From Nemania diffusa (taxonomy: Eukaryota; Ascomycota; Sordariomycetes; Xylariales; Xylariaceae), in the NCBI GenBank assembly GCA_038501195.1, contig JBBPUQ010000008.1:3172501-3236500 (forward strand): a stretch of 64,000 bases of DNA, in the 5' to 3' direction. The notes beneath the pieces were generated by a model. It was not told the DNA's origin. It did not search any database and saw only the letters and a list, made by a program, of their open reading frames with translations. This document shows, one piece after another, positions 1 through 11,870 of the stretch; the stretch's first letter is position 1, and the number at the start of each line of letters is the position of its first letter. The translations under genes and the position numbers were made by a program.

Positions 1-119
1 GTAGTAGTAGTTAAGGGCTTAGCTTCGTCATCAGGCGCATCTTCGACGGTGGCTTGAAGAGGATGCTGAGCGTGCTTCTGAAGGAGCCGGGCGGCGGCGG
101 AAGCTTCTTCGGACGCCAT
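1..119 (-). CDS. 5' end of an unidentified protein gene (partial)
   Basis: An ATG at 119-117 in a good context (ACC before it, G after it) opens a frame that stays open to the left edge. It gives 39 residues beginning MASEEASAAARLLQKHAQHP, rich in Ala, Glu and Asp and followed by an acidic stretch (VEDAPDDEAKPL). No domain can be recognised in so short a piece. The strongest support is the start context and the open frame; a frame this short could also be chance. Confidence 0.4.
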   Translation of the reverse strand, partial: MASEEASAAARLLQKHAQHPLQATVEDAPDDEAKPLTTT

Positions 120-3100
120 GGTTTCAAGTCTGTGCTTAACGCATAAGCAAAGAGCAAAGAGCAAAGGGGCTGTAAGCTAGCAGAGAGAGATGCTAGATAT
201 GTAGCAGCGGTATTGGGTTGGGGAGGACGGAGCAAGCTCTGCCGAGGTTCGCCAGATGGTGGCGCAGGAGGATTGTTAAGGAGGGCGAAGGTCAACTCAC
301 TGAGTGTCTAGATAGAGCAACTTAAAACAGCCGTAGAACTTCCAATTGACTTCGCTCAACAATCAAGTTGAGCAATGACAGGTAACAGGGTAACAATTAC
401 ACGTGGAGAGGTAGTACCAATACAGTAGGGGATACCAGAGAGCGATAGAGATAGAGCGAGAGCTGCAGAAGAAGCTAGAACATGTTGCACAGCGGATGCG
501 GCCGGTCTGCTTTGTCAACGGAGAGGATAGGAGGTGTATACTACTGGGAGCTGGCGCTGTGCGTTTTCGAGATGCCGCCAGCACAAGCAGGGCGAGGGCT
601 GAGGATTGAGGATTGGAGATTGGGGATTGGGGAGTTGCAGAGGAGCTGCGTCGATGAACAGTGTCGGGGTGTTTCTGACTGACTCTGACCAGATGTTCAA
701 AAAAAAGGGTGCTTCAAAGGGTGAGGTGGAACTTGCAGTTTGTCCAGAAGACAGGTCTCCACCTGGCGCGACCATCCTCCAATAATCTAGTCTCAATTTA
801 GTCTTTTGGGGTGCCGGCCCTTGTCAGGTACCTCCATATCGGCACCTCCCGTTCATTACTCCGACCAGCTACTTGAATAGTGCGGTAGGCAGCTGAGAGT
901 CCAGTACATAATTGTTAGTGAGGTTCATCGATTGCCCCGCAGTCCCCCCATCTTCAGAGCTTGGAGACCTTTGGAGACAGCTGGAAGCTACCCAGTGGAC
1001 CGGACAGCTCCAAAGAGAAATACCACCCGGCCAGTTGAGGACGGCCCGAGAATGATCGAGAATCACCTGGGCATCATCGTATAGTAGAACGACAGAAGCA
1101 CGGTCAGTCGGTATAAACCTACAATAGGTATCATAGAGATAGGCGATTGCTTGTCCAAGTCAGCCCCGACCGGAAATATCCTTCTTTCTTCACGTGCATC
1201 CTAGCTAGCTAGTCTTGCCGGGGAGCTTAATAGGTAAGACATTCTCGAAGCATAGAAGACTCCCTCAGTATAAGTAACGAGACCGCCACCTTCGCTTGTA
1301 ATGTATAATGGCTAGATGTACGCTACCTAGGTAGGTACTGAAACCTCGGCGTACGTGGTTGTCGAGTTGTATAATACTAACATTTAGATAAAGACCCAAC
1401 CTAGAGGACGTTGATGGTATTTTCTCAGCCCAGCTTTTTAACTTGGGGGCAATTAAGAAGCTACGTAGGCGTTCCATGCGTTGCCTGATTACCGAAGCTC
1501 GGACGAGGCCTGTGTATACTGAGAAGAAAAGATTTGAGTATGAAAGAAATGCTAGATCCGATGTCGTATGTTTCCATTTGAAGGAAGAGCATCTTATGAT
1601 TATTATGAGACTCAGCTTCACTATTGTACCGTAGTAGAACAATGAGTGGCGCAAAGCGCAGTCTCGATGACATGCAACGCTAGCCTAGTCTCGATGTCTA
1701 CCTCGTCGTTAATTAATCCTTAATCTAAACTGAGTTGCCGCGCAGACGACGTACCCGTGCACGTAGCCATCTACGAGCCTATCGCTGCACGTCGCGAGTG
1801 TCGTGGGCTGTCATTTGCCGATCTTGTGCATCCTCGTCCAACTTTCTGGCGTTCACGCCACGCCACGATATCATGGCCCGTATACGGCCTTGTCGATTGA
1901 AACGGGAGGCCGAAGCTTAGGTCGCATTACGGTCCGGTCCAGAAACGAATGGGTCAAGAGAGAAAGGGTAAACCCCCAGACCGAGAGTTCGTAAAGCCTG
2001 TTTCCTACAATGAATGGGTTTAATTCTCTTTAAGCCATGTCGTTTGGCTTCTAACTTCACAAGATTCCTGCTTTGGTTGCTCCAGATCCAAGGTCGTTAT
2101 TCAGTAACACATAGCAAACACCATCTTGCACTTACGACGCAGTACCTACACATCAATAACAAGGAACACCTTGGGAAACAACTCGAATGGGTCAACCAGC
2201 ACCGGCATAGGTATGTATTGTGACAGTGTCAGAAATAAGGCGCATACATACTTAAGTAATAGGCAAGGGAGCGAGGTAATAGTGGGTATCGCATGCTTCA
2301 GGTGAGGCGCGAACTCAGACTATACCACCTCACTTCTCGTCCTCATACATGTTCGCGAACAGGACTCAGCAGGAATGTCTCATGACTCCCCCGGCAAGAA
2401 CCAGAGAGCAGGTGGTAGGTAGGAAACTTGAAGAAGAGGGTAGCGGCAGTCGATCCGATACCGTTCGCCATTGGCATAAGCCTGAAACACCTTCAATTCC
2501 AAGCATAGATCAATCAGGAAGCGCCGCCGCCATGAGAGGGACTTGACTCTATGCAGCTAAGCGTCGAAGCGGCCCACCAATGAGCCAAGTGTGGCGTCGA
2601 CAAATGTTGGAGATATGGATGACTATTCAGTGCTGTTGTCGACGGATGATTAGAAATTGCATAGACAGGCTTGCGCAGGGCGGTCCTCTTAGGCAGGATG
2701 TTGGTCATCTATTATCGAGCAAAACAAGTGAGGGATGACGTGAAACTGCGGCGACGAACTTTCCGAGCGAGAGCAGCCCTGTGTCCTGTGAGTACATTGA
2801 GGTGCTAAGCGCATTATCTATCTAGACTAGACTTCCAAGATGATTTGGGTTAGTTAGTCTCAAAGCTATGCCGGAATTGGATTCGTCCCCCGGATGAGAT
2901 GATGTTTATAAGTAGATACGCACACATGTAGATATATATAGCCAGAAATAAGATATAAGTACCAGCTTATATAACGACGTCATCTTGAAAGATGACGGAA
3001 TTTCAGTGATGTGATGCATCAATATAGTCGTCGCAGCTACGAAAAAGAGCATAACTTTCAAGATGATCTTATTTTGAGCTAAGGCGAACTACCGCAGCTG

Positions 3101-5395
3101 TAAATTGGGTCCAAATAACCTTACTGTACATAGCAGATAGGAGTTACAAGACAAAAAAAGCCTAAAAACACCCATTATCCTAGAAACAATGACATAACCC
3201 AGCCCCGCGTTGACCATATCAAGAGATTCAACTCTAACCCAGGGCTGGGAAGATTATGAGATTGATTCGTTGGCGTTTCGATCATTGAAGCTTAATACTT
3301 AAACATATAGTTTAGGTTATGACACACCTGTTCTTTTAATTACAGGCGTAGGTGGCTGCCGCTGTCTGCCGGAGGCAAGATAACTTCATCGGCACGAGCT
3401 AGATCTCACTCCTAAATCCTAAGCTGCTGTCATCATCATGAACTAGGGACTCTTCGATAATGACCAATGCAGTTCTGATTCTTCACATTCCTACCTCTCT
3501 TATAATTTATAATTACCCCAGACGACCGAGGTACAAGGGACCAGGGCAGTTCGTATTCATGAGCCCGCCCTTCGCCGCCAATGTCCACACCCATGCTGTG
3601 CAACATTTCCTTGGGACCGCCGGCGAACGAAGTACACATTGGCCAGACTCCAACTCAGGTGTACCAACATCGGTTACGCGAGTACGCATAGACGAATTCC
3701 CACCAAGGTAGGTGCACATAGTGCCTGATCCGAGCAATGTCGACTCCGAGATGTTCAGCTCTAGGATCGTCGTCAACGTACAGCTACAAGAAATTTGGTG
3801 GCATGCAATCGAGATCTACCAATCAAGCAACTCACCTGCTGCAGCCCGCTACAGCCCAGCTTCCCTCTCTCTGCTCTACCCGCTACTAGACAAATGAAAG
3901 AAAATGTCGAACATGTTGGCTGAAACCTTAGCTATTACCGACGGGGTGGAATCAGGTCGTCCCCAGGTACCACAAACATATGCGTAAATAGAGACTTGCG
4001 GTTTATTGGCTGATGAGAAGCTATACGAGATATCATATCTGAGTTAAGAGCACCAAGGGAGAAAATAGGGAAAAAGGAAAAGGGAGATGAACATGTTATA
4101 GCGGGTCGCATGTCATTATTCATGTAGGTACAGTACCTACCTGGAGCCTACCTACAGGTAGCTATACCGACATATGCTTCTATTATACAGATTATACATG
4201 TACACACCTAAGGTTTTATTTCTTCTTGTCGCGTCTCTACCTACATGTATGTCTTTCTTATGTAAATTCGTACTGCTTAGTCTAAATGCCAACAACGTAA
4301 GGTATTATTTGTGCTACATCCATTGGATCACAGACCACAACACCTAGACACAATGAGGGCGGCGTAGTGCAATGAGGTAGGTATGTAACCTATTTTATAG
4401 TCTTATGTATAAATAACACGATGGAGCAACTCAACCCGTGTGATTTCTCCAGTTGTCTACAGAGCCCTGGCAGGTAGGCAAGTACTCTATGCGCCTAGGT
4501 ACCTGTGTTGTCGTCCAGCTACGTACCCAAGGCTCTCACTTCCAAGTCATTAGTGTGGCCTGCCTACGCATACCCGTTGATGCAAACCGGCCGATACCGT
4601 AGACCAACCAGCCCACCATAACTTGGAGAAGCGAAGAAGGGTTGTATGGGATGATGGACGCATGTCAGAGGTGAAAAAAGAAGCAGCAGCAGCATATTCC
4701 AGCAGCTTGTGCGCCCCCCGTTATCTCGTCCCACGCCCACGCCCAGGCTCGCTCGCGCCCACACCGGCTTGCCCCAACGTCTTTTTTTTTTTTCTTTCCG
4801 TACGCAGCACAGCACAGCGGGTGCTGTTCCCAGGCGGTTCCCAGTTTCGACATCGCCCAGGCGGGTTTGGAGATCCCTCCTCCTTATATCGATTTTGTCG
4901 ATTTCCCTGATTTTCTTGGAGAAAGACTACGGACTATCTACATACTACGCACGCATCCCTCCTCCCCAGGCGCCACCGCCGAGGTATCTACTTGTAGTCG
5001 GTGCTACTGCCGTCGCCGTACCTCCTCCTTACATTGCATAGCATTACATTACTTACATTACTTGCCTACTACTACATACCCTACTTACTTACTTGCCTGG
5101 CCTAAGTCTACCGCTGCCTCTTACCACCTCCCCACGTACCCTATTCCGGGCGTAGTATTGCCCAACACAGCATTATCTCTGTAATATTGCCCGCTTAGAC
5201 GCCGTGCCCTCCTCCCTTACGGCCTGGATACAGGCTACATGTGTACCTACATCATACTTTCAGCCCCGTAATAGGTAGGCTGGCGGTCGGTGTCAGCCAG
5301 TCAATCGGCTCTCGTCGCTCTGTTTCTGCCGCTTCCCCGCCACTTGTGGTAATAGGCGGTTGTGTGATTTAAGTAAGGGAACAGTTCAAAGAAAG
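120..5395. other. 5.3 kb intergenic region upstream of the PAK kinase
   Basis: No convincing gene was found. The open frames here are short, mostly begin at TTG, GTG or CTG, and resemble nothing known. The left part holds the leader of the gene at 1-119. A short perfect hairpin lies at 2979-2996, and a near-palindrome GTAGGTACAGTACCTAC at 4124-4140. The last 700 bases (about 4.7-5.39 kb) are pyrimidine-rich with many CTTACTTAC/CCTAC runs, as expected of the long 5' leader of a fungal kinase gene. Confidence 0.5.
2979..2996. repeat. Perfect short inverted repeat
   Basis: The sequence GTCATCTT-GA-AAGATGAC is an 8-base perfect inverted repeat with a 2-base centre. The related word TTCAAGATGAT recurs at about 3057 and CCAAGATGAT at about 2835. 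The repeats may be remains of terminal repeats of a small element, but no clear pair of element ends or target duplication was found. Confidence 0.35.
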
Positions 5396-6377
5396 ATGGA
5401 TTGGGACACGGACAATCCCGATTCTGTCAACCGCCACCACCACCACCAACAATACCAACAACAACAACAAGAACAACAACAAAATCAATATCAGCAACAA
5501 CATCAACACCAGCAATACCACCAGCAACTGTCGCAACACCAGCAACAACAACAGCAGCAACTGTCGCAACAGCAGCCGCAGCAGTCGTCTTCGCAACGTC
5601 GCAAGCTCACCAAGAAGAAGCCGCCGTCACAGTACCATCAACAGCACTCGCACAGCTACTCCGTTACCAGCGACGGGCGCTTTGACGCCCAATCCCTACA
5701 GAGCAAACGGAGCTCTAGCAGTTTAAAGCGAGCTCCTAGCGCTCCACTGCAGAATACTGGTAGATCCCCTAACGCGTCAAACAACTCATCACCCCGACAT
5801 CCTCCTCCTGCTTCTGCCTCTGCCTCTGCCTTTGCTTCTGCTTCTGCTTCTGCCTCTACTTTTGCTCCCATTCCTGCTCTTGCTCCTACTCTTGCTTCTC
5901 ATCTCCATTCGCCTCCGCCATCTGCTGCTCCTCTCCCTTTCTCTTCCAACAACAACAATTCCAACAACAATAGCGTTTTAATCCGCACCCCTCCCGCCCT
6001 CCAGCCCGGCGAATTCCCCTCCTCGATTACCTTTTCCCCTTCTTATCTGGTCGCCGCCCCCGCTTCCGCCTCGGCCTCCCTCGCCCACACCTCGCCCGCT
6101 GCTAGCGCTTCTGCCGGCGGCGCAACGGCGGCATCTGGTGCTGGCGTTAGTGCTGGTATTGGCATTGGCATTGGCATCGGCACTGGCGTTGGTGCTGGCA
6201 ACGCCCCATCGGCGTCGACTACTCGACACAATCACAATCACAATCAGAACCAGAACCAGAACCACAGTCAGAACCATAACAGTCAGAACCATAACAGTCA
6301 GAACCACAACAGTAAGAACTACCATTATCAACAAAAACAACAACAACAATCCCCAACGTCACCACAACCACAACATT

Positions 6378-6411
<34 letters not shown>

Positions 6412-8942
6412 CTTGTCGGGTTCGCATCCCCCTCTCTTGCGACCCCTTCACTCCAAATCGTCCGAAGATTTCGTTGGCGCCCCCTTCGACGGTGATAGCA
6501 TCCTCAGTCAGCTCGACCAGGCCGCCGCTCGCGCACCGGCACTTTATCAAGCGACTCCGCGCACTGTTGCCCCTCAGCCACCCCAGCCGCTGCCGCCGCC
6601 GCCGACCGCCGATCCGCGTACTATGATTCCTTCGCTTCGCCGCTCCGCTAGCTTCTCTGTCGCTCATGCCGCCATGTCTGAGAAGCCTCAAACCTCCCGC
6701 AGCAACGATGCCCCCACCATCGCCGCGAAACGATATTCCGACGAGTCCAACAAAGAACTCAAGGGGCCTGCCATGCTAAGAAAGAAATCCGGGTTCTCTG
6801 GCCTCATGAGCACATTGGTGGGGTCGCCCAAGAAACCCGTTATTTCGGCACCCGAGAATCCAGTTCATCTCACGCATGTCGGATATGATAGTGCCACTGG
6901 CCAGTTCACGGTTAGTTTTAGTAGTGTTCTGCCTGTCTCTGGTCGCTCATACGTGACGCTCAATCCTGCCCAGTCCGTGCTCATGCTTGTGCTAATTGCC
7001 CATGCTGCTCTCTACAGGGTCTACCTAAAGAATGGCAGCGTCTTATCAATGAAAGTGGCATCCCCGAGAATGCCCAGAGGGAGAACCCCCAGATGATTGC
7101 GGATATCGTCACTTTCTACAAGGAAACTACCGAAAGGCCTCATGAGGATCAGGTTCTCGAAAAGTTTCACGATGTCAGAGCCCCGGAGTTTCGCACCCCA
7201 TCAGGAGGAATGTTAACATCTCCCGGCATCTATTCGCCAAACCTAGCCGGTATGTCACCTTTGATCAGTCCACCAGCAAGTCCGAGATTTCCAATCGTAA
7301 ATAATGAAGGCACCTTTGAAAATCCCCGCGCTCCACCCCCCGTTCCTGTGCCGGGAAAAAGTCCAGTGCCACACACGGCCAGAGATCATCCAAACCTTCA
7401 ACCCAGTCGCCCGGCACCGAAACCCCCGGTTTCCATGCAGTCACGGATGCAGCAGCAACCGCAATCGCAATCGCCGTACCCGGCTAAGGACTCTGGCATT
7501 GGCATATCGCAGTCTGGCGAGGACTTGCCGGCCCTGGCCTACGCTCCGCCACCCAAGGATAGCGGCGTCCCCATGCTACCTGAAGAACATCGATCAAGGT
7601 CGAACTCTCGTGCTAATGGATCCTCGCCTTATTCTCCTCACACCCCCCAGGCTCCTGCTAGCCAACCTTCTCCGGCAATGCAGGCCGCTTATCAACAACA
7701 ACTGATGCAGCAGCAACAAGAACAAGCCATGTCACAAGCTCAGGCTGCGATGAAGGGTCAGCTGGGGAGGACCCAAAGCACAAGGCAGGCCCCAACACCA
7801 CCTATGGCCACGAGAGCGCAACATCCTCGACCCCCAGAAGCTAACGGGGGTGCTGGCGCTGGCGGTCCCCCGGCACAACTACGACCCCGCAATAGGCCAG
7901 CGCGACAAAGCCAGAGCACCACCATAGACATTGCAGCGGCTTTAAAGAGGATCTGCTCAGAGGGCGACCCGCGAGACATCTACAGAGGGTTTTCGAAAAT
8001 TGGGCAGGGCGCATCCGGTGGTGTCTACACAGGCCATGAGAGAGGTACCAACCGTTTGGTAGCTATCAAGCAGATGAATCTAGAGCAGCAACCCAAGAAA
8101 GACTTAATTATCAACGAAATCCTCGTCATGAAGGAGAGCATACACCCGAATATTGTTAACTTCATTGACAGCTATCTCTGCGGCGGCGAACTGTGGGTCA
8201 TCATGGAATACATGGAAGGCGGTAGTCTGACTGATGTCGTTACCTTCAACATAATGACCGAGAATCAAATAGCATCAGTCTGTAAGGAGACTTTGAAAGG
8301 TCTTCAGCATCTACATTCGAAAGGCGTAATTCATCGAGATATCAAATCCGATAACATATTATTATCACTAGAGGGCAGTATCAAGCTCAGTGAGTCCTCT
8401 TCTCCTTCATATCAACATGGGTGCAAAGACTAACAGTTTGGGGGCAGCCGACTTTGGGTTTTGTGCTCAGATCAACGAGGCTCATAACAAGCGCACGACG
8501 ATGGTGGGCACACCCTACTGGATGGCGCCAGAGGTCGTCACGAGGAAGGAATACGGTCGGAAGGTTGATATCTGGTCCCTCGGGATCATGGCGATTGAGA
8601 TGATTGAAGGAGAGCCACCATACTTAACAGAATCCCCACTTCGTGCCTTGTGGCTCATCGCGACGAACGGCACGCCACAGATCAAAGATGAGCATACCTT
8701 ATCTGCTGTATTCCGAGACTTCCTTTACTTCGCTTTGAAGGTAGACCCGGAAAAGAGAGCAAGTGCTCACGACCTCCTTCGGGTAAGTGATTCCAACTCC
8801 CTAGCCCAAGTCTCAAAGCTTTCGAACTAACCTAGGCCAGCACGACTTCATGAAGTTGTGTGTCGATCTAGGGTCCCTATCCCCTCTAGTCCGCGCCGCT
8901 AGAGAAGCTCGGGCGCAGGAAAAAGCTCGGAAGGGGAACTGA
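5396..8942 (+). CDS. ste20: Ste20-type p21-activated protein kinase (PAK)
   Basis: This is a serine/threonine kinase acting below Cdc42/Rac in polarity, MAPK and morphogenesis signalling. Four exons (5396-6910, 7018-8389, 8448-8782, 8841-8942) join in frame to 1,107 residues. Residues 1-480 are low-complexity (Gln/His, Ala-Ser, Gly-Ile and Asn-His runs) with the conserved patch [17 protein letters not shown] domain starts near residue 482 ([14 protein letters not shown], then GLPKEWQRL across intron 1). The kinase domain covers about 827-1080: GQGASGGVY loop, VAIK lysine, HRDIKSDN near 943, DFG at 964 (rebuilt by intron 2), GTPYWMAPE near 985. No PH domain is visible, so Ste20 is favoured over Cla4. 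The start is the first ATG of the frame (context AAG ATG G); the frame further upstream opens only at TTG. Confidence 0.93.
5437..5610 (+). repeat. Poly-Gln/His coding low-complexity tract
   Basis: The beginning of the kinase gene is built from CAA/CAG/CAC codons encoding runs of Gln and His with scattered Tyr, Asn and Leu-Ser. The tract is open in several frames, which explains the spurious overlapping frames here. Confidence 0.8.
6266..6310 (+). repeat. 15-base coding tandem repeat (three copies)
   Basis: Three tandem copies of AGTCAGAACCAYAAC (6266-6280, 6281-6295, 6296-6310) encode Ser-Gln-Asn-His-Asn three times in the disordered N-terminus of the PAK kinase. A fourth, diverged unit follows (AGTAAGAAC...). 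The unit length is a multiple of three, so copy changes would keep the frame. Confidence 0.85.
6381..6410 (+). repeat. (AGC)10 trinucleotide run encoding poly-Gln
   Basis: Ten uninterrupted AGC/CAG triplets encode a ten-glutamine run in the PAK kinase N-terminus. An uninterrupted pure-codon run is a likely length-polymorphic site. Confidence 0.85.
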
Positions 8943-10627
8943 AGTGCCACCGACCCGTCTCTGCAGGTATAGAGCAATAGTACATACCATTCGGTTGGAA
9001 AGTGGCACACGAGTACCTAGCATGCTTTGCGCATAGGTATTTCGTGATGCGTATCCAACCTCGCCTATGTAGCGCAGGACATACTTCAAGGCGCCCTCTC
9101 GCGTAGTTTCGACAACGAGACGACGAGGATAGATCGATCAGGACTGGCAGGCAAGCGATTGGATTGAAAGCAACGCGTTGTATTCACGTTTCTATCGGAG
9201 AGGCGACAGCTTTATTTCTTTACTCGAACGTTGGGAATTGCGGGATCCCACTGCAGGCAGACTTGTACATAGCAAGCGGATACCACTGTCCTACAACAAT
9301 TCCTCGGGCAACCAGATCTACGTATTCGAACCATCGATCCCATCTAAGGATTCATATTTACTAGACGCACGCGCACATGTGCTTCAAATAGCTAGCATCA
9401 ACTATCCTGTTGCGATAGAACGCCCGCTCATAATGGAAAAACAGCGGTTCAAAAAGCAAAAATACAGGTGGTCAATCAATTTTCAAGGCTCTTTGTCTTC
9501 AGTTGGGCGAGGCGCTCAAAAATGATACAAGTGCAAAGTATTGTACATGTGAACAAGTGATTGCATACAACATGACGTCGACTAGGAAGTCAGTCCCCGG
9601 CTAATGAATGCCGGAAGAAGATCTGTGGTTGAAGACAAATTGCCACTGCATCTCATGTCCCGGCAAGTAGAGCACCGCCCTCTCTCGCCATCGCTCACTA
9701 TGCATATAAGGGACATCGCAAGGCGGACAGGTATACGATTGAAGGGATACAAGTCGAACGCCAAGCACTTAAATTCAGACAAGCTACAATCAGGGATAGA
9801 CCAGTTGTAGCCCCGTAGTGCATCAGACAAACAGGCATCTAATTATGTCACAATAACAAGAAGCCAAGCACTAGGCAGTAAGAGAAGAGACGGCTAAACA
9901 ACTTCAAATCATGCTCTCTTCATGGCGGATCTAGTCTAGTCTAAGGCACTAAAGTTCTATATCTCGCTCGCGGCTTCCCATGCGCAGGCCGGTTTTCTAT
10001 CTCCTCTATGCCGATGCAGATGCAGCAAATGCAACGCCAAACTCTATCAGGGTATATCCCTCTTTCTTGGCCCTCCCTTCCGCTTAGGTAGTACAACTCT
10101 AGGTGGATAGATGAAATGTTCAACGTAAAGAGACAAAAACAAGGATTTTTTTTGAAAATGATTCGCTGAGCTCCCGTTCCCTGGTGTTTTTTAATTAAGT
10201 ATTGGTCTGTTTGTCGACTCGTTTCCCTCCCACTCCCTTGTGCAACCCTTTTTTCGCTTTTTTCCCCGATTCGGGCTCGTTTTGTGTATGTGTATATATT
10301 GGTAAGCCGCCGTGCGCCGTCGCATATCCGTGAGGGGTTTCTACCGCTTGTGTGTGTATATCCCCGAGTCTAGGTGTAAGGTGTGAGAAACTTTTGTGTC
10401 AAAGGAGAAAAGGTGCGGTTCTAGGTTTCTTGAGACAGGGTGCGTGGATGCGCCTGCATCGGGCGCCCCCCACATGAACAGGAGAAGGAGGGTGGGTGGT
10501 ACGACCGGCTAAATGGCAGAGCCGCAGTCCCCCTCCCCTACGCACACACCGTCAGGTGACGCAAGCGCGCGCGCGTTGCCAGCATCAAGCTGGATCGCAC
10601 GTGGAGCCGTGCCGCCACGCGTATCTT
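8943..10627. other. Intergenic region between PAK kinase and dehydrogenase (converging 3' ends)
   Basis: This region lies between two converging genes and should carry both 3' UTRs. A 115-codon frame at 9178-9525 resembles nothing known and has no codon-use support. The part from 10.13 to 10.4 kb is T/G-rich and looks like 3' UTR of the minus-strand dehydrogenase. I see no gene. Confidence 0.5.
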
Positions 10628-11870
10628 CTACAGGACGGTGTAGCCGCCGTCGATGGCGACGTTGGCGCCGGTCATGAAGCCGGAGGCGTCGGAGGCGAGG
10701 AAGACGCAGAGGCCGTTGAGGTCGTCGACGGCGCCGAGGCGGGCCTGGGGCGTCAGCGAGCGCCAGATCTTCTTCTGGGCCTCGAGGGCGGGCACGCGGT
10801 TCAGGGCCGTGTCCATGTAGCCCGGGGAGATGCAGTTGACGCGGATGTTGTACTTGGCCCACTCGGCGGCGAGCGACTTGCCGAACTGGATCACGCCGGC
10901 CTTGGACGCGTTGTAGCACGACTGCTCCTGCGGGTAGTTGACGATGCTGCCGCTCATCGACGCCACGAGGATGATGCTGCCGGGCTTCTTCGCCGCCATC
11001 ATGGCGCGGCCGACGGCCTGGCTCATGAGGAACGAGCCTGTGAGGTTGATGTCGATGAGGCGTCGGAACATCTGCGCAGTGTAAAAGTCAGTATTGGCGT
11101 CACGCTGGATTACGTGGGGGATGAGGCAGGGCAACGTACAGCAGGGTCGTAGGTCTCGGCCTTGATGTTGGAGTCGGCGATACCGGCGGAGTTGACAAGG
11201 ACGTCAGGGGCGCCGTAGGTCGCGACGCAAGCGTCGACGGCGGCGTTGATGGCGGCACCGTCACGGACGTCGACCTTGAAGAAGGAAACGGGGAGGCCGG
11301 TCTTCTGGTGAAGCTCGGCGGCAGCTTCATCGCCGAGCTCCTGGTTGACGTCGAAGATGACGAGGGCCTTCGCACCAGCCTCGGCGCAGGCTCTGGCCAT
11401 GTGGTTTCCGAGACCGCGAGCACCACTGTTAGGGGGCAATTGGTTAGCAAATTTACTCGTTTGACGTGTTAAGTTTAAATTTGGGGGTTAATTTACCCAG
11501 TGACGACGACGACCTTGTCCATCACGCTCATCCGCTGCATCATGGGGGGCATGTCGCGCCAGACCTTCTTCGTCAGGGGGATGACATCGGCGTCCTCCTC
11601 GGCGGGGAAGGGCTTGGGCTTGGCGTCGTCGCGGTTGACGGGGATGCTGAAGTGGTCGCTCGTGGAGCCGGCGGCGCCCGTGGCGTCGGGCGAGTACACC
11701 GACACGGGGACCTCGGTCTCGCGCACGACGTCGCTCTTCGACCGCGAGGCGGAGAGCGAGAATGTGCGTTGAGCGGCGGGGGTCGCTCTGAAGACGGGGG
11801 TGCGCGAGGCGCTGGAGAGACGGGGAGCCGCAGCTCGGGTGGCGCGTAGTACTACTGTCCGGGCAGACAT
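10628..11870 (-). CDS. NAD-type short-chain dehydrogenase/reductase, probably mitochondrial, polyol-dehydrogenase-like
   Basis: Three exons (11870-11497, 11425-11140, 11071-10628) give 367 residues. The first ~120 residues precede the Rossmann fold; the start is Arg/Ala/Ser-rich without acids (MSARTVVLRATRAAAPRL), as in a mitochondrial presequence. Splicing rebuilds the cofactor motif TGGARGLG at 124-131. An Asp at the end of the second strand (ALVIFDVN) favours NAD(H) over NADP(H). NSAG is near 203, and the catalytic Ser-Tyr-Lys lies in SMSGS, then YNASK (Tyr near 273, Lys near 277). The closest functional guess is a sugar-alcohol dehydrogenase (D-arabinitol, sorbose or xylulose type); substrate cannot be read from sequence. 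Third codon positions are almost all G/C, so the opposite strand is open too. Confidence 0.88.

Noticed and set aside
3460..3776. Overlapping open frames on both strands (83 and 87 codons)
   Set aside because: They are mutually antisense, have no domain, and nothing suggests introns extending either one.
5401..5685. Alternative-frame Thr/Pro-rich ORF in the kinase N-terminus
   Set aside because: The CAA/CAC repeats leave all frames open; only one frame continues to the CRIB and kinase domains.
9329..9345. tRNA-like B-box (GGTTCGAAT on the minus strand)
   Set aside because: The flanking bases do not form a T-arm stem and there is no matching A-box; no tRNA gene was found in the window.
10496..11152. 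218-codon open frame on the plus strand over the dehydrogenase
   Set aside because: It is antisense to a well-supported gene whose G/C third positions leave the other strand open; no ATG-context or domain support.
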